Assembly (NCBI GenBank): GCA_965223485.1
Contig: OZ244993.1
Location: 1,736,001 to 1,800,000, forward strand
DNA: 64,000 nucleotides
DNA from: VXPQ01 sp965223485
GTDB taxonomy: Bacteria > Bacteroidota > Rhodothermia > Rhodothermales > VXPQ01
Direction of reading: 5' to 3'
Below, piece by piece: positions 8,793-16,467 of the stretch (the first letter of the stretch is position 1; each line of letters starts with the position of its first letter). Position numbers and translations under genes: made by a program. Below the pieces are notes generated by a model. That model did not search any database. It was not told where the DNA came from and saw nothing but the letters and a program-made list of their open reading frames with translations.

Positions 8793-9668
8793 TTACGGCC
8801 TTTCGACTACGGAACGAAGCTCCGGCGAATTTCTCAAATAGAACTCCTCCTCGATGGGCCGGCCGCCGGAAGCGGAGATGACGAAGCGGTACTCTTCTTG
8901 ATCCTCGAATTTCTTGCGCTTGAAGAAGTGCGCAGCGAGTCCCCTCGCATATTCCGGAATCCTCGCGAACATGGCTTTGCCTGCGTTGTCGTCGTAGACA
9001 ACGGGCCCGTGATACACGCGCACGACCGAGTCCAACCCAGAACCTCCGGTCGCGGCGGCAACAAGCCGATCCAGGTCCGTCACGGCCGCATGGCGTCCCC
9101 GGTCGCGCTGTCTGGCAAACTCGGCTCCCAGCAGTAGCGCGAACCCCGGAACGTCGTGGATGCGGCTTGCCACCTTCCAGTGCTTGTGCCGGGAAACTTC
9201 GGCTCCCATCCTGGACGTGCAGTAGATCAAGCTCGTGTCGTTCGTTTTGTAAGTGATCGTTGTCGCAACCAGGTGAGCGCTGCGAGGCACGTCCCGCACG
9301 CCATGTCTCCTGCACATCTCCTCATGGGTCGACTCCAACCGGCTCATCCCCTCCATCGGATCCCAGGTGCCTTCGAGACCGCGATGGCGTTCGCGATAGT
9401 GATGCAGAGTGGCCAGCTTCAAGCACTCCGCCTTGTAGGGGGCGTGTTCCTCGACATCCGAGTACTTCATCAACTGCTTCGGAACGTCCGACCGCATGAT
9501 CGACGACGCATGATCGACAAAGAACACCAACACCAGATGACGCACATCGACGACCGCCGAGTCCTCCAGAACCCAACCTGCCGCTCGCCACAGGGCGTTC
9601 AGCTTCCCTGGATTTGCGACCGATACCTTGACGATCGCCGAGCGTGCGGTCGCGCCAGCATGAGTCAC
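8793..9668 (-). CDS. Hypothetical protein, DUF2971-like (tentative)
   Basis: 291 aa from a GTG start. A later in-frame ATG near residue 59 is also possible. The pattern HHYRERHRGLEGTWDPMEG early in the protein and FFKRKKFEDQEEYRFVI near the C-terminus resembles the layout of DUF2971 proteins (an early Tyr-Arg plus a DPxE-type segment, and a late K-x-F/W-x-x-E-x-E-x-R segment). I cannot assign a function; DUF2971 proteins often occur in accessory regions. The gene lies inside the segment bounded by the 94-bp repeats, has no operon partner, and is followed by gene remnants upstream. Confidence 0.6.
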   Translation of the reverse strand: MTHAGATARSAIVKVSVANPGKLNALWRAAGWVLEDSAVVDVRHLVLVFFVDHASSIMRSDVPKQLMKYSDVEEHAPYKAECLKLATLHHYRERHRGLEGTWDPMEGMSRLESTHEEMCRRHGVRDVPRSAHLVATTITYKTNDTSLIYCTSRMGAEVSRHKHWKVASRIHDVPGFALLLGAEFARQRDRGRHAAVTDLDRLVAAATGGSGLDSVVRVYHGPVVYDDNAGKAMFARIPEYARGLAAHFFKRKKFEDQEEYRFVISASGGRPIEEEFYLRNSPELRSVVERP

Positions 9669-10526
9669 GGGTTGCTCCTATCCATATTGCCGGATAGTAC
9701 TTTCAAATGCCCTGTTTGTATTGACCATGGGGTGCCGAGTTTGGTGTGGAGGAGTGGAATGTTGTGGGTATGGCGGCGGGGATTGATCGGGCATCGGTTC
9801 TGAGTTCGCCTGCGTGGTCTGAATCTCCCACATCCAGGGTGGCTCGGATCTAGGGAAACAGTCAACGTTCACGGTCAACCTAATGCGGGCTCGAATGGAT
9901 CCCGCCGAGCGAGCAGAACATGACAGGGCTTGGGGCCTGGATTTCGGTGATCCCGGTGAGGTCGAGCTGATCCCCCAACCGCCGATGGTGTTCCGCCCGA
10001 TTTGAATGTCGACCATCCCATGCCCTCAACACAGGCGAGTCGCTCGCGGTGTACCTGAACTAGGCTCCCCAGAACGTCCACCAAGGAGATGACGAAGGAT
10101 GGACGTTACTGCATCACCAGGCACTGGCCGGGACTATGAGCTGTGTTTCCGTGCTGCTTGAACACGGTGCGGACCCCAACGTCGTGACAAACCACGGCAT
10201 GACCCCGTTCCAATTGGCGAAGTCGCTTGTTTGGACTAGTGTCGCACAACTCCTGGTCGCAAACGGAGCACGGAAATAATCTCGGCCTTGCGCGTCTCGC
10301 TGGATAGGTCAGGGAAACCATCGTATCTTGGCCATGGTGAGCCATCTACTCGTTGCTGAATAACAGGTTGTCGTTAACCCAATTTCAGCAGGAGTGCGCC
10401 GCCGTCTTCAACACAGCTCGTACACCAGAGCTGGGAGTAAATTCTCAAGAACCCGATTTTGGTGTAGCTACTATCAACTATGATCTGGGTCAATTGTTCG
10501 AAATCAATACAGGCGGGGCCTCAAAT
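9669..10526. other. Gene-poor stretch with remnants
   Basis: No intact gene. On the plus strand, 9886-10003 can be read as a protein-like tail ending in IPQPPMVFRPI, and 10064-10279 encodes ankyrin repeats without a start. Both look like leftovers of lost genes. The region between the ankyrin stop and the HEPN gene may hold the HEPN promoter, which I cannot place. Confidence 0.5.
10064..10279 (+). pseudogene. Ankyrin-repeat protein fragment (3' end)
   Basis: From just after a TAG at 10061 to the TAA at 10277, the frame encodes about 70 residues. They include GWTLLHHQALAGTM, VLLEHGADPNVVTNHGMTPF and QLLVANGARK, two recognisable ankyrin repeats (TPLHxA..G and VxxLLxxGADxN consensus). There is no start codon in a suitable place and no upstream repeats. 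The only in-frame ATG (10136) sits inside a repeat. This is best read as the tail of a degraded gene. Confidence 0.7.
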
Positions 10527-11597
10527 ATGAACCGGCGGAATCTGTTAGAACAACTTGTTGAGAATGCCATGGACTTTCTGTCTCATTCCATAGGCGAATT
10601 CGATCAGCATCCCAAGTACTCCGTCATTCACTTCCATGCAGCCGTTGAACTCTTTCTCAAAGCTCGCCTCATGGCTGAGCATTGGTCCCTGGTTGTGTCA
10701 AAACGAAAAGATCCTGATTGGGATAAATTCGTGTCCGGTGATTTCATGTCCGTGACCCTCGATGAGGCAGCAGAAAAACTAGATAGAATAGTATGTAGCG
10801 GATTAAGCACACAGGAACGTGAAACCTTCAGACAACTTACAAAGCACCGAAATAAGATGGTCCATTTCTTTCACGAAGCCATGTCTGCCGAGGAAAACGA
10901 AGAACTACGCAGGGCTATCGCGAAGGAACAGCTTACCGCGTGGTATTTACTTCATAAGGTACTGACCACTCGATGGTCCGATGTGTTTTCCCCATGGACT
11001 GACAAGCTTGAACAAATTGATGAACGCTTGCGCAAGCTGCAGGAGTTTCTTCAGGTTGTTTTTGATCAACTGGGACCTGAAATATCAAAACGGGAAAATG
11101 CTGGTGCGATATTCAAGGATTGCCCCTCTTGTGGATTCAAATCTCAAAAACATGTGGAAGAGATCAAAGAACTCTACGAAGCACAGTGCGTTGTTTGCAG
11201 GCTAACCGACAAATGCCTGATGATCGAATGTCCTGAGTGTGGAACTCCTGTTTTGTTTGTGAACGAGGGTAATGATGAATGCGGAGGCTGTCAACGTAAA
11301 TTCGAGCCCGAACACCTTGCAGAGGAACTCACTGATCACGGAGCGGCATGGATCGCTGCTACGGAAGGTGACGATTCATGGGATTCAGGCAATTGCAGCG
11401 ACTGTGATGGATACCACACTGTGGTCCGCCTCAATGAGGATGGTGACCAATACCTCTGCACATCCTGCTTCAGTGAATTTGATTCAATGCAATTTTGCAG
11501 ATGGTGTAATGAACTCAATACCGGAGACATGGAAGACAGCTACTGGGCTGGTTGCAATCATTGCGATGGAGGAAGGGCTAAATGGGATAGCGATTAG
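10527..11597 (+). CDS. HEPN-domain protein with four C-terminal zinc ribbons
   Basis: 356 aa from the ATG at 10527; an alternative upstream start at 10353 adds 58 residues of unlike composition. Residues 1-150 form an all-helical domain with HFHAAVELFLKARL and the Rx4H motif (R108...H113 in KHRNKMVHFF), the signature of HEPN RNases. The last 150 residues contain eight CxxC pairs (CPSC, CVVC, CPEC, CGGC, CSDC, CTSC, CRWC, CNHC), enough for four zinc ribbons that could bind RNA. HEPN proteins act as toxins or abortive-infection nucleases in many defence systems. A role here is inferred from the domain and from the neighbouring Mrr operon. The gene looks less GC-rich than its neighbours, suggesting transfer. 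Confidence 0.85.
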   Translation: MNRRNLLEQLVENAMDFLSHSIGEFDQHPKYSVIHFHAAVELFLKARLMAEHWSLVVSKRKDPDWDKFVSGDFMSVTLDEAAEKLDRIVCSGLSTQERETFRQLTKHRNKMVHFFHEAMSAEENEELRRAIAKEQLTAWYLLHKVLTTRWSDVFSPWTDKLEQIDERLRKLQEFLQVVFDQLGPEISKRENAGAIFKDCPSCGFKSQKHVEEIKELYEAQCVVCRLTDKCLMIECPECGTPVLFVNEGNDECGGCQRKFEPEHLAEELTDHGAAWIAATEGDDSWDSGNCSDCDGYHTVVRLNEDGDQYLCTSCFSEFDSMQFCRWCNELNTGDMEDSYWAGCNHCDGGRAKWDSD

Positions 11598-11676
11598 AGA
11601 CAACTAACCCTGAAGTTACAAAAATTTCAGGCTGGGAGGGTGCTCTCGAGGGCGTGAAATTTCCGCAACATCAACG

Positions 11677-11770
11677 CTAACATAACTCCGCAATCATAAT
11701 CTGAATGCGGAGAACATCGTATTGATGTGAACCACGAGAAAAGCATGATTCAGCGCCGTCATTCCATCGC
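11677..11770 (+). repeat. 94-bp direct repeat, copy B
   Basis: Gap-free match to 8357-8450 with four substitutions. The right end overlaps the last codons of the minus-strand Mrr-type nuclease gene. The stem CTCCGCA / TGCGGAG lies at 11685-11711 and could also terminate transcription of the nuclease operon, which reads leftward into it. Confidence 0.9.
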
Positions 11771-12802
11771 CGGTCTGAATTTTTTGTCGAGTTCAAACAA
11801 ATCAGGCGTCGAGCGATGGACGCCGATGTCGTGTTCCATTAGGAGCATTACAAGCTGCTCCCCGTTCATCAGGGCGATGGGGGTTTTGTCAGGCTGAGCT
11901 GCTTCCTTGACGGCCCCTGAACTGAAATCGCTGGTGGTGATGATCAGGCCTTGCTCGTGCGCGCCCAAGCTGCCGCGCACCTGCTGCACCACCGGAGCCT
12001 GGATGTTGTTCTTGACCTTCCATTTCTTGACCTGGACGGCCATCTTGATGCGGACCACGTTACCGACCACCAAGGTGCCCCGAACATCGATGCCACGGTC
12101 ACCGCTTAGCTTGGTCACCTCGACCATCTCGAAGCCCATCTCCGCCAGCAACTGCGAGATAAGCTCCTCAAACTCGCCGGGCGTCATGGCCAGCAGCCTC
12201 TCGCGCAGAGTCTTCCGGACCTGGCAGTTGTGCTGCTTGATTTGAAAAGTAAGCCCGCGACCCATCCATTGATTCAGACCCACATAGCCACGGCCGTGTT
12301 GAACAAACCGAGGCCGGTCGCCGCGTTTTTGCTGGCGCTTGATTTCGGTAATCACCTGAGCATACATGGTGGCCTCCGGCGTCTTTCCGCTGGTCACCAG
12401 CCATCCTTTCTCAAGCGCCTTCTCAGTGATCTTCTTGTAGTGCATCGGTTTCTTGTCGCCCAATTCGTCGAGAACCTTTTCGGCACAATCGGTAAACGAG
12501 AACCCGGTGTTCGGAGAAGGAGTTTTCGGAACGTGGCCGACTTTCGCAGGAGTAGTCTGTGTATTTTTCTTTTTCTTGAAGGAATCCCGAAGAGCGAATG
12601 TCTGAGCACCAACCTTCACGAAGGGCGATTTGCTTCCCTTTTCCTTGATGTCGGAATAAAGCCGGGCGCTGACCGTTGCGCTCGGGGTCTTGCCTTTGGA
12701 CTGCCAGAGACCGGAAGCCATGATCTCCTCGGCAATGTCGTGTGCGTGCAGCGCCGTTCCGGCCTGTTGCAAGACCTGGATGGCGGCCGATTTAACGTCC
12801 AT
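11759..12802 (-). CDS. HARE-HTH / Mrr-type restriction endonuclease
   Basis: 347 aa. Residues 1-75 and about 103-180 are two HARE-HTH (HB1/ASXL-type) winged helices. Each has the pattern HAxDIAEEI...G.W.SKGKTPSATVxAxLYSDI / HYKKITEKAL..GW..TSGKTPEATMYAQVITEI. They are proposed to recognise modified DNA. Residues 205-330 are an Mrr-like PD-(D/E)xK nuclease with EFEELISQLL, Asp239 (GDRGIDVRG) and the Q257-x-K259 pair (AVQVKKWK). The likely role is cleavage of modified foreign DNA. It is the last gene of a tight minus-strand operon, 43 bp after the P-loop gene. Its 3' end lies in the 94-bp repeat. Confidence 0.92.
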   Translation of the reverse strand: MDVKSAAIQVLQQAGTALHAHDIAEEIMASGLWQSKGKTPSATVSARLYSDIKEKGSKSPFVKVGAQTFALRDSFKKKKNTQTTPAKVGHVPKTPSPNTGFSFTDCAEKVLDELGDKKPMHYKKITEKALEKGWLVTSGKTPEATMYAQVITEIKRQQKRGDRPRFVQHGRGYVGLNQWMGRGLTFQIKQHNCQVRKTLRERLLAMTPGEFEELISQLLAEMGFEMVEVTKLSGDRGIDVRGTLVVGNVVRIKMAVQVKKWKVKNNIQAPVVQQVRGSLGAHEQGLIITTSDFSSGAVKEAAQPDKTPIALMNGEQLVMLLMEHDIGVHRSTPDLFELDKKFRPAME

Positions 12803-12845
12803 GAGGCCCCCTGCGTGTTTGCGCCAGTACTGCCATCATCGTAAT

Positions 12846-13352
12846 TTATGTCTCACACGAATAAATCAGATCACGATACTTGGCCCATCCATATATGAAT
12901 TCCCGAATCTCGCGAACACGGTCGTGTGCATCGGCTTTTCCATCACGGATTGTGAAGGTTGACGTTTGCAGAAGAATCTCGTTAACGATGTCCAAATGGT
13001 CGTCGGTCTGATTGGGGTCATGATATCCGGGGTTGAGCCATTGTATGTACAGGTGGAAATCCTGGCTTACGAGATAGTTCAACGTCTTGCGCACTTCATC
13101 AGTGTACTGCAAGGAGCACAGTACAATACGGCAATCTTGGGATCCGAGAATATCCCCGGCGTATTCGCCTCTCTCTTCAAATGATCCACTAACGAGAAAT
13201 ACATCGACGCATTCCCCAGGAAGAAACTCCAGTTTGCGGGGATTCTTTCCCGTCCTGACGGTTCTGGCGAACAATTGGTTCCAAGTATGCGACTTACCGC
13301 TGTCACGGTTTCCAAGAAGACCGACCAGTAGCCGGCTGTTCATCGGCTTCAC
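12846..13352 (-). CDS. Small P-loop NTPase
   Basis: 168 aa. The Walker A motif GNRDSGKS is at residues 14-21, just after a beta-strand (RLLVGLLG). DCRIVLCSLQYTDE (about 72-85) may supply the second nucleotide-binding strand. The closest general type is the GTPase/ABC-like small P-loop fold with a very short body, but I do not recognise a family. It lies 12 bp downstream of the 307-aa gene and 43 bp upstream of the Mrr-type nuclease, so all three are probably co-expressed. A signalling or assembly switch for the nuclease is inferred from context. Confidence 0.75.
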   Translation of the reverse strand: MKPMNSRLLVGLLGNRDSGKSHTWNQLFARTVRTGKNPRKLEFLPGECVDVFLVSGSFEERGEYAGDILGSQDCRIVLCSLQYTDEVRKTLNYLVSQDFHLYIQWLNPGYHDPNQTDDHLDIVNEILLQTSTFTIRDGKADAHDRVREIREFIYGWAKYRDLIYSCET

Positions 13353-13364
13353 CTCCTGATGAAA

Positions 13365-14288
13365 CTATGTGTACGTATGACCACTTACACAGTTTACGGG
13401 ACACGCCCTGGAAGGTTCCTTGAGCAGTTTCTTGCAGAGGTACATTGCGGTCTCGATGGTTACTAACTCCGCATACCCTATCCCTCCAAAAGAGATGTTC
13501 CTCAGTATGTGCACGTGCGGTTCTTTGGCAGCTCTGGACGGGGCCTCATCCTCCATAACAGACAGTCGACCGACGTTAACCGAATGGGCTCCCTCGAAGT
13601 TTACTACTGTGCGGATTAACTTCCCGAGTGTGATTCCCTTTCTGTCAAACAGAACCACTTGCTGCCCCAACCATTCATTGCAGCCCATGGCCTTTTCTGA
13701 GTTTGTGTCAAACAACTGATCTGGATGCACTTTCCAAGGCTGCTTCTCCGTGGGCGTCCCGGTCCAGTCGGCCATCCCCACGAGCGGCCATTCGACAACG
13801 ATAGACAATCCCTGCACCCCACCGGAAGCCGTATACCGTTCCTTCGGTTCATTGGTCTCCTCGTCCAGCCTTGTGATCTCCATAGTAACTCCTTCCATGC
13901 GAAACCCGGTTTCGATACTCCTTCGTTCCTCTCTGGGAATCTTGCGCAATGGTTGAAGATACATATCCAAAGACTCCAAGACGCTTTTGTCCAGTAGTCG
14001 GGCTTCCCGGTTGCGCGCTTCACCCAGAACAGTCTTTCTAAGGCATACTGAGCATGCCCGCGCCAGGGAACCGGTTGTCTGAATGATCTGTGACGTGTTC
14101 TGCAGGCCATCACCCCCACTCGCCATACCCGCAAATGCCAGCTGTAAGTCATTGAGTGCTTCTGTGATCCTTTGCTTCTTATCTTTATGCTGCACCTGGA
14201 CTCGACTACCCCATGATGGCAACAATCTTGGATGTTCTTCACCTTGCTTAATGTCACTCACAACTTTTTCTCCGTCCTTGGTTGTCAA
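13365..14288 (-). CDS. Hypothetical protein, first gene of the Mrr-type operon
   Basis: 307 aa, not recognised. Residues 1-110 are helical, with a lone Cys pair (ACSVCLRK) and many charged residues. Residues 125-285 look like an alpha/beta or beta-rich domain (LSIVVEWPLVGMADW, WLGQQVVLFDRKGITLGKLIRTVV, HVHILRNISFGGIGYAELVTIET). No signal peptide or membrane helix. It begins the leftward three-gene operon with the P-loop NTPase and HARE-Mrr nuclease, which makes it a candidate sensor or adaptor of that module. Function is unknown. Confidence 0.75.
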   Translation of the reverse strand: MTTKDGEKVVSDIKQGEEHPRLLPSWGSRVQVQHKDKKQRITEALNDLQLAFAGMASGGDGLQNTSQIIQTTGSLARACSVCLRKTVLGEARNREARLLDKSVLESLDMYLQPLRKIPREERRSIETGFRMEGVTMEITRLDEETNEPKERYTASGGVQGLSIVVEWPLVGMADWTGTPTEKQPWKVHPDQLFDTNSEKAMGCNEWLGQQVVLFDRKGITLGKLIRTVVNFEGAHSVNVGRLSVMEDEAPSRAAKEPHVHILRNISFGGIGYAELVTIETAMYLCKKLLKEPSRACPVNCVSGHTYT

Positions 14289-14708
14289 TTTTGTTGGTCC
14301 GGCTTTGGTAGGCTACGTCCTCGAATGAAAACTGGAGCATCGTTTTTCTTCGATTGGTAATAGGATATACCGTAAAATACAAACCGGATCTTAAATCAGA
14401 GTATTCTTTAGTAATTACCCGACACTTGAGGTCTCCGTCGTGTGATCAGGCGGCTTGCTTTGTGGTCTCTTTTTGTTGGACTGGAACGGCGGGCGGCAGT
14501 TTCTTTCGTTCGAAGGTTTTCCGTTCATGCAACGCTTGGGCCGGCCTGCGACCCTTGAGGGGATAGCCTTGGCGGTTGCGCCGATCCGCACCTCGATCTC
14601 CGGAGTTGCGCGGTTGGGCCGGGGGCTTTCGGACGGCGTTTGATATTCTCTCGAAAGGCGTGCATATTAAAGAGATATCCACGTCGTCCGCGATATTCTG
14701 ACTTGAGT
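14289..14708. other. Boundary of the accessory patch, with a possible transposase tail
   Basis: About 420 bp without an intact gene. The left part is AT-rich and should hold the promoter of the leftward operon. The right part contains the transposase-like remnant described separately and the leader of the Tat-exported protein gene. Confidence 0.5.
14446..14600 (-). pseudogene. Possible IS481/IS3-type transposase C-terminal fragment
   Basis: The minus-strand frame ending at 14446 reads NRQGYPLKGRRPAQALHERK followed by a Pro/Lys-rich tail. The QGY-LKGRTPAQAL-like pattern is typical of the C-terminus of DDE integrase-core transposases. Nothing upstream in frame matches the rest of such an enzyme, so only a 3' remnant would be left. 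The identification rests on a short motif. Confidence 0.35.
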
Positions 14709-15794
14709 ATGTCCACTTCTTCCCGCAGACATTTTCTAAAAGCGACAGCGACGGCGGTCGGCGCAGTTTCACTGGGCGGGGTCGTTCCTGCCGCAGCCTC
14801 GTTCCGGGCCTCTCCGCAGATCATGACGCGGCCGCGCCTTTCGGACGATATCCTCGGACACGGGGATTTCCGGTATCGGGTCGAGGCGGACTGGAGCGAT
14901 CTGGACCCCGCGAACACGCCGGTCAAGAATTGTCATGAGATGGTCATGTCCCGCGACGGGCGGCTTTTCATGGTCACCGACGAGGTGCGCAACAACGTCA
15001 TCGTTTTCGACAAGTCCGGGGGTCTGCTCGATACATGGGGCACGGGCTATCCCGGGGGGCATGGCCTCACGCTGTGGGACGCCGGAGGGGAAGAGTTTCT
15101 GTTCATCTGCGATTTCGACCGGGGCATCGTCGACAAGACCACACTGGCCGGCCGCGTGTTGCTCACCATCGAACATCCGTCGACCGTGGATGCCTACGAT
15201 GCGGAAGCGCCGTTCAAACCCACCGAAACCGCAGTGGGCCCGAACGGGGATATTTACGTGGCCGACGGGTATGGCTCGCAGTACATCCTGCAGTATGCGC
15301 CGACGGGTGAGTTCATTCGCAAATTCGGCGGCGCCGGCGATGGGGACGACCAGTTTGCGACAGCCCACGGCGTGGCGGTCGATGCGCGTTCCGGCGCGCT
15401 GACGCTCCTGTGCACTTCCCGCGCCCACAACAGCTTCAAGCGGTTTACGCTCGACGGCGAATACCTCGAAACCATTTTCCTGCCGGGCGCCTATGTGTGC
15501 CGCGCCGTGCCGGACGGGGATCATGTGTATGCGGGCGTATGCTGGTCGAGGCTCCGATACCTGAACCAGACGCCGGATTCGGGTTTCGTAACGATTCTGG
15601 ATCGCAACAACCGTGTCGTGTCCAATCCCGGTGGCACGGCCCCGGTCTACGAAGACGGGGTTTTGCAATTGATGGTGCAGGCGGAGCCTGTGTTCAAGCA
15701 TTGCCACGACGTCTGCGTGGACGACGACAAGAATCTGTACGTATGCCAGTGGAACGCCTCCGGAACATACCCTGTCAAGCTCCGTCGCGTTTGA
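14709..15794 (+). CDS. Tat-exported NHL-repeat (six-bladed beta-propeller) protein
   Basis: 361 aa from the ATG at 14709. The leader has a twin-arginine signal (SRRHFLKATATAVGAVSLGG) with an Ala-rich cleavage region, so export of a folded protein is predicted. The rest contains repeated NHL/propeller strands such as GPNGDIYVADGYGSQYILQY, GEFIRKFGGAGDGDDQF and HDVCVDDDKNLYVCQWNASG. Similar proteins in this lineage are annotated as peptidylglycine monooxygenase-like or SMP-30-like propellers, but no catalytic residues identify a reaction here. Single gene. Confidence 0.85.
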   Translation: MSTSSRRHFLKATATAVGAVSLGGVVPAAASFRASPQIMTRPRLSDDILGHGDFRYRVEADWSDLDPANTPVKNCHEMVMSRDGRLFMVTDEVRNNVIVFDKSGGLLDTWGTGYPGGHGLTLWDAGGEEFLFICDFDRGIVDKTTLAGRVLLTIEHPSTVDAYDAEAPFKPTETAVGPNGDIYVADGYGSQYILQYAPTGEFIRKFGGAGDGDDQFATAHGVAVDARSGALTLLCTSRAHNSFKRFTLDGEYLETIFLPGAYVCRAVPDGDHVYAGVCWSRLRYLNQTPDSGFVTILDRNNRVVSNPGGTAPVYEDGVLQLMVQAEPVFKHCHDVCVDDDKNLYVCQWNASGTYPVKLRRV

Positions 15795-15904
15795 GGACCG
15801 GCGCCGGCGCCGCATTTGTTTTGCGCCAGTCCCTGCATTGCGCTACATTGCAACGAGCCGTCATGGCCTCCTCCAACCTTTTCACCCAATCTTTTTATGA
15901 CATC

Positions 15905-16312
15905 ATGACCAAAGGCATGCGTTCTGTTTCTCTTTGGAGCCTTGCGGCCGTTGTGCTGATTTTAAGCGGTTGCGCCGGTTCGGGCCAGATGGCCCATCCC
16001 CTTGTCGGCGAGTGGAGCTACGCCATCGAAACGCCCGACGCCACATACGAAGGCACCCTTGCGTTCACGGACGGCGAGGAAGGGCTCATGGGCTCGGTTA
16101 TCGGAGATGGTTTTTCGGAAGCTCTTCCACTGGCGGGCATTACATTCGAGGAATCCATGCTCGAGTGCGAGTTCAGCACGCCCGATTTCGGCACAATGAT
16201 AATCAGCGTCCAGGTGGACGGCGACTCGTTTTCGGGAAATCTGGACGTAACTTCCTATGGCATGGAAGCGCCCATGACGGGCATGCGGATCACCCCGGAA
16301 GGCGACCAGTAA
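15905..16312 (+). CDS. Small predicted lipoprotein
   Basis: 135 aa from the ATG at 15905; 15863 and 15917 are alternatives. The leader ends in LILSGC, a good lipobox, so the mature protein starts at that Cys and is membrane-anchored. The remaining ~110 residues contain HPLVGEWSYAIETPDATYEG and a run of beta-strands typical of small lipocalin-like or META-like folds. No family is confidently recognised. It sits between the Tat-NHL gene and the NupC-type transporter with no tight spacing to either. Confidence 0.75.
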   Translation: MTKGMRSVSLWSLAAVVLILSGCAGSGQMAHPLVGEWSYAIETPDATYEGTLAFTDGEEGLMGSVIGDGFSEALPLAGITFEESMLECEFSTPDFGTMIISVQVDGDSFSGNLDVTSYGMEAPMTGMRITPEGDQ

Positions 16313-16467
16313 AGCCCATTCGCTGAGGCGGTGCGCGTTCTGCATCCGTGCGCCCTTTCAGGTTTACGCCGCGGACGCCTTCAAGGGAAAGCGTTCACGC
16401 CGGAGTAATGCGTCCGCGTGTTTCGTTTTGTCGTTCCGGCGAGACATTGCCGGGACGTTTGCCGTAG

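Noticed and set aside
9678..10016. 112-codon minus-strand ORF
   Set aside because: No motif, overlaps other frames with equal coding potential and lies in remnant DNA.
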